Of a stretch of 64,000 nucleotides of DNA, positions 54,675 through 63,929 are shown piece after piece (within the stretch, counting starts at the first letter, position 1; every line of letters starts with the position of its first letter). Origin of the DNA: Proteiniclasticum aestuarii (GTDB lineage: Bacteria; Bacillota; Clostridia; Clostridiales; Clostridiaceae); assembly GCF_017368455.1 (NCBI RefSeq), contig NZ_JAFNJU010000003.1, forward strand, positions 186,001 to 250,000, written 5' to 3'. The notes beneath the pieces were generated by a model. That model was given only the letters and a program-made list of their open reading frames with translations, searched no databases and was not told where the DNA came from. A program made the translations under genes and the position numbers.

Positions 54675-54721
54675 GATTCTACTGATTTATTCTAAAGGAT
54701 GAAAAATAAGGAGGAAATGTA

Positions 54722-55699
54722 ATGAAGAACATCACATTTGGAATCATCGGCTGCGGAGACGTGACAGAGAAAAAGAGCGGACCTGCCTTTCAGAAGCTTC
54801 CACACACCACGCTGAAGTGGGTGATGCGAAGAAACGAAGAGAAACTCATTGACTATGCAAGAAGACATCATATCAAGGATTATACTACGGATTACAAGGA
54901 GATTCTGAAGGATCCTGAAGTGGATGCGGTCTACATCGCCACACCGCCGTCTATGCATAAATTCTATACCATCGAGGCAGCAAAACATAAGAAGGATGTC
55001 TATGTGGAAAAACCCATGGCTATGACAGTAACGGAGTGCAGAGAAATGATAAAGGTCTGCAAAGACGAGGGAGTGAAGCTGTTTGTAGCGTACTACAGAA
55101 GGTCCCGGAAGAAGTTTCGGACTGTGAAGAAGCTTCTGGAAGATCATGAGATCGGAGAAATCAGATCCTTTCAATATCACTATGTGAATCCCCTGCCGCT
55201 GCATAATCCTAAGAGAGCATGGCTCTATGATCCGGAAGTGTCCGGAGGCGGTCAGCTCTATGATGTGGGTTCTCACATGATGGATATGATGCTCTATCTC
55301 TTTGGAGAAGTAAGCTATGCCAAAGGAATATCATCCAATCAGTCAGGCGTACTGGATGTGGAAGACAATACATCAGGGATTCTTTCGTTCAGAAACGGCG
55401 TTCAGGGAACGGTGCAGATGACTTTCAACGGAAAAATCAGTGAGGATGAGATGGTGGTGACAGGAAACGAAGGCACGCTGAAATTTTCCATCATGAATAA
55501 TGAGCCTCTTAAGATCATGAAACCTGAGGGCGTCGATGAGATTGTTTTTGAGGAACTGGAGCATGTTCAGATGCCACTGATCAGTGATGTGGCTAAGGCC
55601 ATGGCTGGTGAAAATGAACTGGATTCCACTGGACTATACGGGCTGAGAACTCAGGAAATCATTGAAGCATTCAGAGACAGCAAGGAAATCAGATACTGA
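54722..55699 (+). CDS. Gfo/Idh/MocA family oxidoreductase
   Basis: This is a 325-aa NAD(P)-dependent sugar-type dehydrogenase. The Rossmann start FGIIGCGDVTEKKSGPAF, the segment VYIATPPSMHKFYTIEAAKHKKDVYVEKPMA (with the EKP lysine) and the later GGGQLYDVGSHMMDMM (His) are the family marks. AAGGAGG precedes the ATG. The substrate is unknown, and no sugar genes are near. A hairpin follows. Confidence 0.9.
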   Translation: MKNITFGIIGCGDVTEKKSGPAFQKLPHTTLKWVMRRNEEKLIDYARRHHIKDYTTDYKEILKDPEVDAVYIATPPSMHKFYTIEAAKHKKDVYVEKPMAMTVTECREMIKVCKDEGVKLFVAYYRRSRKKFRTVKKLLEDHEIGEIRSFQYHYVNPLPLHNPKRAWLYDPEVSGGGQLYDVGSHMMDMMLYLFGEVSYAKGISSNQSGVLDVEDNTSGILSFRNGVQGTVQMTFNGKISEDEMVVTGNEGTLKFSIMNNEPLKIMKPEGVDEIVFEELEHVQMPLISDVAKAMAGENELDSTGLYGLRTQEIIEAFRDSKEIRY

Positions 55700-55723
55700 A
55701 AAATAAATTGGGGCAAAAATTAA

Positions 55724-55749
55724 GACTTCTGCAAGTAATTGCAGAAGTC
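55724..55749 (+). terminator. Hairpin after the oxidoreductase gene
   Basis: GACTTCTGCAA-GTAA-TTGCAGAAGTC. It has only a weak T tract. Confidence 0.55.
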
Positions 55750-55899
55750 ATGTCCATTCTTTAAAGCAATTTGAGGATTTCCTCTGGATTCCTTTTGTCC
55801 TGTATTGGTTGTCAGAAGTACAGTGAGAATAATACTCTACTTCCTTCTTTAGTATAACAAAAATCGGATGATTATAACAGTAGATTCTATAAAAAATAT

Positions 55900-56322
55900 T
55901 CAGTTTCCTTGATAAATCCACAGCTCTTCATGAATATTCTTTTCATCAATGAGAAAGTAGTTCTTGGACTCGGTTCTGCTGATATGGGTATAGATCATCT
56001 CATCGCTGATCTGAGATTTATTGGAGTCCCGATCCATGAAATATCTGGAAGCATGAAGCAGTTCACCATCGTAATGGATGGAGATCACATACTGGCTTCT
56101 GGTCAGATCGTAGATGACGATATGGACCGAATCTTCTCTTTTCGCATCGACATTCTGCAGGAAGATTTCAAATCGTTCATGATTTGCGCTGTTGGTTCCA
56201 TCTAAGACAATATAGCCTCTACTGACTGCATCTTCCCTGGGAAAATATTCCTCTTTCGCTGAACATCCCGTGATGAGAAACAGAACCAGAAGAGCGGCCA
56301 GGGGGATTATGAGTTTTCTCAT
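55900..56322 (-). CDS. Hypothetical lipoprotein
   Basis: This is a 140-aa protein with a lipoprotein signal (LIIPLAALLVLFLITGCSA; lipobox ITGC). The exported part holds VHIVIYDLTRSQYVISIHYDGE, which recalls the DUF4362 pattern of small Firmicutes lipoproteins, but I am not sure. It starts 18 bp after the glutathione peroxidase gene on the same strand. Confidence 0.65.
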   Translation of the reverse strand: MRKLIIPLAALLVLFLITGCSAKEEYFPREDAVSRGYIVLDGTNSANHERFEIFLQNVDAKREDSVHIVIYDLTRSQYVISIHYDGELLHASRYFMDRDSNKSQISDEMIYTHISRTESKNYFLIDEKNIHEELWIYQGN

Positions 56323-56340
56323 GGGAGTTTCTCCTATCGT

Positions 56341-56814
56341 CTACAGCAATTCCAGTATGTCTTTTTCTATGGATAGAGGATTGGTGGTGGGTGCATATCT
56401 TCTGATGACTTGCCCTTCCTGGTTCACAAGAAATTTTGTGAAGTTCCATTTCACAGCATCGCCCAGGAGACCGCTGGTTTCTTTTCTCAGATACTTGAAT
56501 AGTTCATGGGCATGTTCTCCATTGACATCGACTTTGGAAAACATGGGGAAGGTCACGCCGTAATTGATTTCGCAGAAATTACGGATTGCTTCTTCATCAC
56601 CAGGTTCCTGACTCTTGAACTGGTTGCATGGAAATCCAAGCACAAGAAAATTCTTGTCCTGGAGCTTCTGATACAGTTTTTCCAGATCCGCATATTGTGG
56701 AGTAAAGCCGCATTTGCTGGCGGTATTCACAATAAGAAGAACTTTCCCCTCGTACTTTTTCATGGACTGCAGTTCTCCATCGATGTCTCTCGCATGAAAT
56801 TCATATATACTCAT
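56341..56814 (-). CDS. Glutathione peroxidase family protein (first of two)
   Basis: This is a 157-aa thiol peroxidase. The active cysteine is in VNTASKCGFTPQ, followed by the Gln region GFPCNQFKSQEPG and the Trp/Asn set VKWNFTKFLV. It is a cysteine, not a selenocysteine, form, and such enzymes usually use thioredoxin. GAGGTG precedes ATG 56814. Its neighbour at 56955 is a clear paralogue. Confidence 0.92.
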   Translation of the reverse strand: MSIYEFHARDIDGELQSMKKYEGKVLLIVNTASKCGFTPQYADLEKLYQKLQDKNFLVLGFPCNQFKSQEPGDEEAIRNFCEINYGVTFPMFSKVDVNGEHAHELFKYLRKETSGLLGDAVKWNFTKFLVNQEGQVIRRYAPTTNPLSIEKDILELL

Positions 56815-56912
56815 AAAGCACCTCAAAAAATTAATAATATTGTTACAGTTAGGATAAGACAAAAATTAAATAATGTCAAATATTATTGTGTGCAAGGTAT
56901 TTTTTGGCGAAT

Positions 56913-56942
56913 GAAAAGAAGCGCCTTTTTCAAAGCGCTTCT
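56913..56942 (-). terminator. Terminator after the second peroxidase
   Basis: On the minus strand AGAAGCGC/GCGCTTCT is followed by TTTCATT. It separates the two peroxidase genes, so each probably has its own promoter. Confidence 0.65.
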
Positions 56943-56954
56943 GATAGTTTCGGA

Positions 56955-57428
56955 TTATAAAATTGCTCTGATGTCCTTTTCAATATCCATGGGATCTACC
57001 TGTGGAGCATATCTTCTGATCACTTTTCCGTCTTTTCCCACAAGGAATTTGGTGAAATTCCATTTCACGGAATCGCCAAGCAGTCCTTTGGTTTCTTTTC
57101 TGAGATACCGGAAAAGGGCATGGGCATGTTCACCGTTCACATCGATTTTAGAGAACATGGGGAAGGTTACCCCGTAATTCAGCTCACAGAAATTCTTGAT
57201 TCCAGCCTCATCTTCCGGTTCCTGATTCTTGAACTGGTTGCTGGGGAATCCCAGTACCATGAAGCCCTGATCCTTCATATTCTCATAGAGGGTTTCCAGT
57301 CCCTGGAATTGAGGGGTAAATCCGCACTTGCTTGCAGTATTCACAATGAGCAGGACTTTACCTTCATACTGGCTCAGATCCTGCTTCTCTCCATCGATGT
57401 CAATGGCGCTGTACTCATATACACTCAT
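56955..57428 (-). CDS. Glutathione peroxidase family protein (second of two)
   Basis: This is a 157-aa paralogue of the previous gene with the same motifs (VNTASKCGFTPQ, GFPSNQFKNQEPE, VKWNFTKFLV). The match over the whole length points to a tandem duplication that has since diverged moderately. AAGGAG is 9 bp before ATG 57428. Confidence 0.92.
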   Translation of the reverse strand: MSVYEYSAIDIDGEKQDLSQYEGKVLLIVNTASKCGFTPQFQGLETLYENMKDQGFMVLGFPSNQFKNQEPEDEAGIKNFCELNYGVTFPMFSKIDVNGEHAHALFRYLRKETKGLLGDSVKWNFTKFLVGKDGKVIRRYAPQVDPMDIEKDIRAIL

Positions 57429-57529
57429 CAAAATAAGCTCCTTCTATTATTATTTCTTACAATAATTGTATTACGAATATTATATTTAGTCAAATTAAAT
57501 TGCAGTAAATTTAATAAGAATAGAAAATG

Positions 57530-57569
57530 AAACACTCTACGTACAGCAGTGAGCTGGTGTAGAGTGTTT
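57530..57569. terminator. Inverted repeat, possible terminator
   Basis: AAACACTCTAC and its complement, with an inner CAGC/GCTG pair, form a stem of 11 bp. It lies upstream of the peroxidase gene and downstream of the DUF427 gene. Confidence 0.5.
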
Positions 57570-57642
57570 GCTTCTTGTTTGTTTACGAATCACAATGTGT
57601 GAAGAAGTAAGGATATTGGGGAGAAATTTCTTCTGCCCGAAG

Positions 57643-57921
57643 TCAGGGCTTCACATATTTTGATTCAAACGCCAGGTGTCCGGCAATGTTTTTCGCCTTT
57701 TCCTTCGGATTCTCATAGGACCAGGCCGCATTTTTCAGCTGATCCTCTCCAGCTTGAATATGATAGTATGTTGCATCGCCTTTCCAGGGACAGGTGTACT
57801 GTTTGTCACTTTTGGTGAAATGCTCCATCTTCACATCTTCTCTTGGGAAATAATGATTGTTTTCCACAATTTCAGTGCGATCGCTTTCTGCAAATACGGT
57901 ATCTTTATAGACTACTTTCAT
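57643..57921 (-). CDS. DUF427 family protein
   Basis: This is a 92-aa protein. [17 protein letters not shown] and [14 protein letters not shown] are the DUF427 pattern. The role of the family is not known. ATG 57921 has AAAAGGAGG upstream. It is probably a single gene, between the peroxidase genes and the flavoprotein gene. Confidence 0.88.
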   Translation of the reverse strand: MKVVYKDTVFAESDRTEIVENNHYFPREDVKMEHFTKSDKQYTCPWKGDATYYHIQAGEDQLKNAAWSYENPKEKAKNIAGHLAFESKYVKP

Positions 57922-58001
57922 GAAGGGCCTCCTTTTCACATGTAATCTTTTTATCACAAGAGAGCTTCATCTTCTGAAGCTCTCAAAGTTGTCATGTTGA
58001 T

Positions 58002-58607
58002 TTATTTATTAAGAAACTGTTTGGTTACATCCACCAGTCTCTTCGCCTGATGTCGGACAGCGCCTTCCACATCATTGAGGATCTTTCCGTCCACGATACT
58101 TGCTGTGGTTCCGTAAGGATTTCCGCCTGCCTGATAAATCACCGGGTCACTGTAACCAGGAGCTACGATGATTGCACCGAAGTGCATAGCGGATGTATAG
58201 ATGGATCTGACGGTTTCTTCCACACCACCATTTACGTTCATGGCAGAGGACATGGCGGTGACCATCTTGTTCACAAGAAGACCTTGTGACCAGACTCCAC
58301 CAAGAATATCAAAGTACTGCTTGAACTGGGATGTTACATTACCATAACGGGTTGGGGTGGAGAAAATAACGGCGTCCGCATCCACGAAGTCCTGAGGCGT
58401 TGCCTCTGGGATCAGATCCTTTGTTTCCTCATAATGCTTCTTCCATAACGGATTCTGTTCGATGGCTGATTCTGGAGCAAGCTCCTTGACTCTCAAAAGC
58501 TTGACCTCAGCGCCTGCCTTTTCAGCTGCGTCCTTTGCCCAAAGGGCCATCTGATAGTTTCCTCCAGTTGAGCTGTAATAAATGACTGCTACTTTGACTT
58601 TTTCCAT
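58002..58607 (-). CDS. WrbA-like NAD(P)H:quinone oxidoreductase
   Basis: This is a 201-aa flavodoxin-like protein. The FMN phosphate loop is VIYYSSTGGNYQMALW, and STPTRYGNVTSQFKQYFD is the WrbA/NQO signature. It would reduce quinones by two electrons and protect from redox stress. The ATG 58607 start is chosen over a longer frame to 58664 because AAGGAA lies right before it. The neighbours also suggest oxidative stress. Confidence 0.9.
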   Translation of the reverse strand: MEKVKVAVIYYSSTGGNYQMALWAKDAAEKAGAEVKLLRVKELAPESAIEQNPLWKKHYEETKDLIPEATPQDFVDADAVIFSTPTRYGNVTSQFKQYFDILGGVWSQGLLVNKMVTAMSSAMNVNGGVEETVRSIYTSAMHFGAIIVAPGYSDPVIYQAGGNPYGTTASIVDGKILNDVEGAVRHQAKRLVDVTKQFLNK

Positions 58608-58796
58608 TATTTCATCGTTCCTTTCACTGTGTTTATTGTATTTCTGAAATTTATTTTGTTCCATGTAATAGTTATACCATTAGATTGTGTACGATGTGTA
58701 AATGGACTGTATCCTTTGAGTTAATTTAATACTAATTAGTAGTATTTACAATTGGTTCATAAATTATCCGTTTTTTCAGTTCTGCTATGAAATTTC

Positions 58797-58825
58797 TTGA
58801 CTTGTCATTTTTTGAGTGCTATTAT
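58797..58825 (+). promoter_or_regulatory. Promoter of tRNA-Glu
   Basis: TTGACT, 17 bp, TATTAT, ending 24 bp before the tRNA. Confidence 0.75.
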
Positions 58826-58849
58826 TTAAAGGTCATGTAGACAGATTGT

Positions 58850-58924
58850 GGCCCCTTGGTCAAGCGGTCAAGACGCTAGCCTCTCACGCTGGAATCAGGG
58901 GTTCGATTCCCCTAGGGGTCACCA
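58850..58924 (+). tRNA. tRNA-Glu (anticodon CTC)
   Basis: The acceptor arms GGCCCCT and AGGGGTC pair with one G-U. The anticodon stem CTAGC/GCTGG holds the loop CTCTCAC, with anticodon CTC for GAG codons. The T arm GGGG-TTCGATT-CCCC is intact and CCA is encoded. Confidence 0.93.
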
Positions 58925-59135
58925 GTATAAATACATCTTTCGTAGAGTTCAAGGATAGTTCTTCAAAGAACTTCCCGCTGGACTTCACAGAAGGTGTATT
59001 TTTTTGCGTCAGGATGCAGAAGCAGTCCGTATGGAGTGTTGCTCTTCAGAAAGGATGAGGACAGGATGAAAAAATCCATTATGGCGAAGCAAAAACCGTG
59101 GAAGAAGGATTTTCCACGGCTTTTTATGTGCGATG

Positions 59136-59825
59136 TCAGATTACACCTTCATCGGATAATTCATCTTCATTCATGTAGATCAGATCTCTGGAAAATGTCA
59201 GTGGTGCTTCCGTCAGTTTCTGGATTTCCTCCTCCGAGAACAGCGGATTGATTTCTCTCACCAGAAGACCTTTTTCGGTCACTTCGATTACAGCCATTTC
59301 AGTGATGATCATATCCACCTGATTTCTTGCTGTCAAAGGAAGCGTGCAGTCTCTCAGTATTTTCGGATTTCCTTTTGCAGTATGCTCCATGGCCACAATC
59401 ACCTTTTTTGCACCGGATATGAGATCCATGGCGCCACCCATGCCAGGCACCATTTTTCCGGGGATCATATAGTTTGCGATGTTTCCTTTTTCATCCACCT
59501 GCAGGGCACCCAGGACTGTCAGATCCACATGCCCGCCTCGGATGATGCCGAAGGACAGCGCGCTGTCGAAGAAAGCGCCTCCGGGGAGGATGGTCACAGG
59601 CATGCCACCGGCATTGGTGATATAGGGGTCGAATTCCTCTTCCGTGGGGGAAGGTCCGAGACCCACGAATCCGTTTTCCGACTGGAAAACGATGTTCTTT
59701 CCTTCTGGAAGGAAATTAGCCACCAGGGTGGGCAGTCCAATGCCCAGATTGACCACGTCGTTTTCCTGCAGTTCCTTTGCCACTCTTTTTGCGATATAGT
59801 TCTGAATCTCTCTTTTCTCCATCAT
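59136..59825 (-). CDS. 3-oxoacid/butyrate-acetoacetate CoA-transferase subunit B
   Basis: This is a 229-aa subunit that holds the active glutamate in QSENGFVGLGP. Other marks are VVNLGIGLPTLVANFL and GAMDLISGAKKVIVAMEHTAKG. It overlaps the subunit A gene by 4 bp. Such enzymes move CoA between short fatty acids in clostridial fermentation; the exact pair of acids cannot be told. Confidence 0.92.
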   Translation of the reverse strand: MMEKREIQNYIAKRVAKELQENDVVNLGIGLPTLVANFLPEGKNIVFQSENGFVGLGPSPTEEEFDPYITNAGGMPVTILPGGAFFDSALSFGIIRGGHVDLTVLGALQVDEKGNIANYMIPGKMVPGMGGAMDLISGAKKVIVAMEHTAKGNPKILRDCTLPLTARNQVDMIITEMAVIEVTEKGLLVREINPLFSEEEIQKLTEAPLTFSRDLIYMNEDELSDEGVI

Positions 59826-60481
59826 AAGGCATGCCCTCCATCTACAATATAGTCAATGAAAATTCCGGGGGTATGAACATGGTCAGGAGGTAGTTCACCC
59901 ACTTCCACAAGTTCACCGGCTTCCACGATGGTAAGGTCTGCTGCCGTCGCCATGATTTCATTGAAGTTTCTTGTGGAACCATGGAAATTCATGTTGCCGA
60001 AATGATCGACTCTATTTGCAAAGAGAATGGCGACATCGGCTCTCAGAGGTTTTTCCAGCAGGAACTCTTCTCCATCCACAATCACCTTTTCTTTCCCTTT
60101 TTCCACTTCTGTCCCCAGACCTGTCCTTGTCAGCACTCCGCCCAGACCGAAACCGGCGCAGCGGATCTGCTCGATGAGTGTTCCCTGAGGGGTGAGAACC
60201 ACCTCTGTTTCTCCGGCAAGCATCTGCCTTCCGGTTTCCTTATTGGTGCCGATATGCGACGCGATGATCTTTCTGAACTGTTTGTTCACCACAAGTTTTC
60301 CGGGTCCTTTATCTATGAATCCGGAATCATTGCAGATCAGTGTCAGGTCTTTGGCGCCTGATTCGCAGAGTGCATCGATGATCTTTTCGGGACATCCCAC
60401 ACCGAGGAATCCACCGACCATGATGACATCACCATCTTTGATTTTTGATGCAGCATCCTGTATTGAGATCAGCTTGCTCAT
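59822..60481 (-). CDS. 3-oxoacid/butyrate-acetoacetate CoA-transferase subunit A
   Basis: This is a 219-aa subunit with VMVGGFLGVGCPEKIIDAL and the typical GGVLTRTGLGTEVEKGK. GGAGG lies 7 bp before ATG 60481. It is first gene of a two-gene unit, divergent from a LysR regulator at 60657. Confidence 0.92.
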   Translation of the reverse strand: MSKLISIQDAASKIKDGDVIMVGGFLGVGCPEKIIDALCESGAKDLTLICNDSGFIDKGPGKLVVNKQFRKIIASHIGTNKETGRQMLAGETEVVLTPQGTLIEQIRCAGFGLGGVLTRTGLGTEVEKGKEKVIVDGEEFLLEKPLRADVAILFANRVDHFGNMNFHGSTRNFNEIMATAADLTIVEAGELVEVGELPPDHVHTPGIFIDYIVDGGHAL

Positions 60482-60593
60482 ATTTACCTCCAAATCTTTC
60501 TTCCTGATTCTATTTCTGATTTTACGTATACGATTACACTCTGATTCTATTTCTTTGTGATGCTTTTGTCTAATTGCAATCCTTCATATTTCC

Positions 60594-60625
60594 TATAACG
60601 GGAAGTTATAAGAAAATGATATAAT
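60594..60625. promoter_or_regulatory. LysR box and promoter between the CoA-transferase and its regulator
   Basis: TATAAC-GGGAA-GTTATA at 60594-60610 fits the T-N11-A palindrome bound by LysR proteins. TATAAT at 60620-60625 is the -10 of the lysR gene. Binding here could both repress the regulator and activate the transferase genes. Confidence 0.6.
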
Positions 60626-60656
60626 GAGGGCAGAATGATATGCAAGGAGGTCTGTC

Positions 60657-61580
60657 ATGGATATCAACCAGCTGAAATATTTCATTGCCATTGTGGAGAA
60701 TGATCTGAATCTCTCTATCGCATCCAAAAAGCTGCACATCAGCCAGCCTGCTCTGTCGAAATACATCATCAAGTTTGAAGAGGAAGAGAAGGTGCGGCTA
60801 TTTGAACGAAATCACGGAAGACTAACAAGACTGACTCCTGCGGGCGAAAACTTCTATGCCAATGCGCTGATTGTCATCGAGAAGCATGATACGCTCATGA
60901 GTGAGTTCCGTGAACATGGAAGTCTTATCAAGGGAACCGTGAAGATCGGGATCCCGCCACTGATTCTGACTGTATTGTTCACTGAGGTCATGGCAGATCT
61001 CATAAGGTTGAACCCAGATATAAGGTTCATCATTGTGGAGAAGGGGGCTTTTGAGCTTCGACGAATGCTTCTTCTGGATGAACTGGATCTCGCTGTACTT
61101 CTTCATCCGACAAATCTCAACGAACTGCTTTTCAAAGAGGAGATCATAAGAGAGGATGAACTCAGCGCATTCATGAGCACAGACAATCCACTGGCGGTGA
61201 ATAAGACCATAGCATGGACAGATCTCAGAGGGAAAGATCTGGCGGTCTTCAATGAGACCTTCATGATTCACCATCAGCTCATGGGTAAGTTCAAATCCAT
61301 AAAGATGGAACCGAAGATTTCGCTGATGTCGGGTTCCTGGGACTTTCTTCTGGAAGTCACAAGAACCTCCAGCTTCATCACCATTCTCCCTGCGCCCATC
61401 AAGGAACACTTCTCCTTCAGGGATGTGAGGGAAGTCCCCTTTGAAAAACCCATTTCCTGGCAGGTGGTCATGACCTATAGACAGAAATCCCATTTCACGA
61501 GAATCGAGGAATACACCATTGATTCCATAAGGAGATACTTCAAGGAGAAGAAGAAAATAGAGTCCCTGACAAATGAATAA
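60657..61580 (+). CDS. LysR family transcriptional regulator
   Basis: This is a 307-aa regulator. The helix-turn-helix is LNLSIASKKLHISQPALSKYIIKFEEE, followed by a periplasmic-binding-like effector domain (GTVKIGIPPLIL...). AAGGAGG precedes the ATG. The divergent position suggests that it controls the CoA-transferase pair in response to a small acid. Confidence 0.9.
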   Translation: MDINQLKYFIAIVENDLNLSIASKKLHISQPALSKYIIKFEEEEKVRLFERNHGRLTRLTPAGENFYANALIVIEKHDTLMSEFREHGSLIKGTVKIGIPPLILTVLFTEVMADLIRLNPDIRFIIVEKGAFELRRMLLLDELDLAVLLHPTNLNELLFKEEIIREDELSAFMSTDNPLAVNKTIAWTDLRGKDLAVFNETFMIHHQLMGKFKSIKMEPKISLMSGSWDFLLEVTRTSSFITILPAPIKEHFSFRDVREVPFEKPISWQVVMTYRQKSHFTRIEEYTIDSIRRYFKEKKKIESLTNE

Positions 61581-61584
61581 AGAG

Positions 61585-61625
61585 AAACACTGCCCTCTAT
61601 GCGATTCGCATAGAGGGCAGTGTTT
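61585..61625. terminator. Bidirectional terminator between lysR-type gene and hydrolase gene
   Basis: AAACACTGCCCTCTATGCGA and its complement form a long stem with flanking A and T runs. Confidence 0.85.
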
Positions 61626-62582
61626 TCATTGGATCTCATTCAGAGCCACCATTTCCTCTATCTTCATAAGAAGATCCTGATAGACTTCCTTTCGGTTGAG
61701 TTCATTAAGCATCTCATGCCTGCCATCCTCATAGAGCTTCATGGTCACAGTCTTGACCTCGGTATCGAGGAGCCGGTTGAATGTTTCCGTCACGCCTTTT
61801 CCGTAGCTTCCTACAGGATCGTTTTTTCCACTGAAAAGATGTACAGGTACTTCCTTGGGCATCTGCGCAGCCCATTCATCAGAAGTGACATCTTTCATGA
61901 TTTCAAGAAATCCCTTGAAGCCGTTCATGGTGAATACGAAATTGCATTTCGGATCTTTATGGTATGCAGCTACAACTTTCTCATCTCTTGTGAGCCAGGA
62001 GAATTTATTCTTCTCATCCTGGAAATTCTTGTTGAAGCCATTGAAGAAGATGGAATTAAACAGTGTGCTTCGATGCTTCTCGCCTCTCACGGCGGAGATG
62101 GATTTTGCAAGGGTGATGCCGGGGACGACACCTGGATTTGCACCACCGGTTCCACTGATGAAGATTCCGGACAGGCTTCTGCCGAATCTCATGAGATATT
62201 TTCGCAGGACAAAAGAACCCATACTGTGTCCCAGTATGAAGTGAGGTAGCTCAGCATAGCGCTCAGATAAAAGATCGGTCATGGTCTTCAGATCCTTGAC
62301 CAGTGTCAGGTCCGTTGCATCCTCTGAGAAATAGCCTAAATCATCCAGAGTGCGGATGCTTCTGCCATGGCCCGCATGGTCATGACCGGCGACCAGTACA
62401 CCTTCTCTGGAAAGATACTTGATGAATCCCTCATACCTTTCGATGTATTCACACATCCCATGGGTAATCTGAAGCACGAAACGAACAGGTTTCTTGGGCG
62501 TATAGATATAATAGTGGATATCAAAGAGACCGTTGCTGCTGGGGAAGGTTTCCATTGTTTTGTTATAACTCAAAATTATCAC
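61626..62582 (-). CDS. Alpha/beta hydrolase (monoacylglycerol lipase type)
   Basis: This is a hydrolase of about 310 aa. The nucleophile is in ILGHSMGSFVLRKY, the oxyanion region is ITHGMCEYIERY, and GHDHAGHGRS is the lipase-like block. A late Asp (SGKNDPVG) and His (DGRHEMLNE) complete the triad. The start is uncertain: GTG 62582 is close to GGAG, TTG 62573 is better spaced, and ATG 62555 opens the conserved part. It hydrolyses an ester or monoglyceride, substrate unknown. Confidence 0.85.
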   Translation of the reverse strand: MIILSYNKTMETFPSSNGLFDIHYYIYTPKKPVRFVLQITHGMCEYIERYEGFIKYLSREGVLVAGHDHAGHGRSIRTLDDLGYFSEDATDLTLVKDLKTMTDLLSERYAELPHFILGHSMGSFVLRKYLMRFGRSLSGIFISGTGGANPGVVPGITLAKSISAVRGEKHRSTLFNSIFFNGFNKNFQDEKNKFSWLTRDEKVVAAYHKDPKCNFVFTMNGFKGFLEIMKDVTSDEWAAQMPKEVPVHLFSGKNDPVGSYGKGVTETFNRLLDTEVKTVTMKLYEDGRHEMLNELNRKEVYQDLLMKIEEMVALNEIQ

Positions 62583-62723
62583 GCTCCAACTTCCTTATTA
62601 GTTCCATTATAAGGTTGGAACTGAAGTTAAACAAATGATTTTGAAGATTTCGTCATTTGTACAAAGCTGTTTGAAGGAAGATATGGTAAAATCAGAGTAT
62701 GATTTAAATCTTGGGGGATGAGT

Positions 62724-63803
62724 ATGAAGAAAATCGCAATCATTGTATCTGTTCTGTTGCTGTCCGTAGGGTTATCAGCCTGCGGCAAAGAGGAGGTGCC
62801 GGAGGGACCCATGGAAACACCGGTGGAGACGCCTGCCGAAGAAGAACCGGAAGAAGAACCGGTGGAAGAGCCGGTGGAGGAGCCAGAAGTGAGAGAAAAG
62901 CATCACTACGACTCACCACAGCCTGGTCTGTCTCCACTGACAGGTCTTCCTTATGAGGGTGACGGTAAAGTCATCATGGTTCAGATCGAGAATACGGAAG
63001 CTGCAAGGCCTCACAGCGGTCTGGCGGAAGCGGGTCTGATCTATGAGATGGAAGTGGAAAGCACCATCACAAGGCTCACGGCCTTTTTCCATGGAAGTTA
63101 TCCGGAAAAGGTGGGTCCGGTCAGAAGTGCCAGAAAACAGCATATGTTTTTGTGGAGCGAATGGAATTATCTGTATGTATTCTATGGTGGTTCCACGCCG
63201 GAGGGACAGAACATCTACAACTGGATGCGTGACCTTGACATCACAGCCAGAAGAGTGGATGGAATGAGAGATACCATTGGATTCTCCAGATCAGCGGATA
63301 GAAAAGCGCCGCATAATGCCTACACTAATCTGGACACGATCATGGAAGAGGCCTATGACTTCGAACCGTATGATCGAACGCTTTATTATGCCGATGGGGC
63401 GGGAGTAGACGGAGAGCGTGCGGTGAAGGTATCCCTTTCCTACAGAAGCGACAACAAGGTCACTTATGAATACGATGAGGAGAGAGCGGAGTATCTTCGT
63501 TTCATCAACGGGAAGCCTATGATGGATAAGGAATCCGATGAGCAGATCGCGGTGAAGAATATCATTGTCCAGCACACCAATCACTATCATGTGACGGGAA
63601 CAGTGTATACCAATATGGATCTCGTTGGTACGGGAGACGCGGAGTATTTCATTGATGGCGTCATGAAGAAGGGAACCTGGGAAAGAAGGGATGAAGGAGT
63701 CATGACCCGATATTTTGATGAAGAGGGTAATGAGATTCCATTCGAACCCGGAAAGACGTTCATTCAGATCATGAGAAACGACAGCGAAGTGCATTTCGAG
63801 TAG
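62724..63803 (+). CDS. DUF3048 (YerB-like) lipoprotein
   Basis: This is a 359-aa exported lipoprotein (lipobox LSACG) with a Glu/Pro-rich linker (about residues 25-60, repeating EEPVEEP) and the DUF3048 domain: PLTGLPYEG, VQIENTEAARPHSGLAEA, FFHGSYPEKVGPVRSAR and IGFSRSADRKAPHNAYTN. The role of YerB-like proteins is not settled. GGGGG lies before ATG 62724. A strong hairpin follows at 63855. Confidence 0.9.
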   Translation: MKKIAIIVSVLLLSVGLSACGKEEVPEGPMETPVETPAEEEPEEEPVEEPVEEPEVREKHHYDSPQPGLSPLTGLPYEGDGKVIMVQIENTEAARPHSGLAEAGLIYEMEVESTITRLTAFFHGSYPEKVGPVRSARKQHMFLWSEWNYLYVFYGGSTPEGQNIYNWMRDLDITARRVDGMRDTIGFSRSADRKAPHNAYTNLDTIMEEAYDFEPYDRTLYYADGAGVDGERAVKVSLSYRSDNKVTYEYDEERAEYLRFINGKPMMDKESDEQIAVKNIIVQHTNHYHVTGTVYTNMDLVGTGDAEYFIDGVMKKGTWERRDEGVMTRYFDEEGNEIPFEPGKTFIQIMRNDSEVHFE

Positions 63804-63854
63804 TGAAAACCGTGGGTCTGCTTCATGTAGAGAAAGTCCATATGGGTAGCAGAA

Positions 63855-63889
63855 AGGCCTGAAACATCGCAGTGTGATGTTTCAGGCCT
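63855..63889. terminator. Bidirectional hairpin terminator
   Basis: A perfect 14-bp stem AGGCCTGAAACATC/GATGTTTCAGGCCT around GCAGTGT. It lies between two convergent genes. Confidence 0.65.
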
Positions 63890-63929
63890 CTGCTTATTCA
63901 TAAGGGAAGGCTTCAAGTACCGCTTCCCA

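Noticed and set aside
58850..58924. tRNA-Glu as an integration site
   Set aside because: No integrase gene, repeated tRNA end or island was seen next to it.
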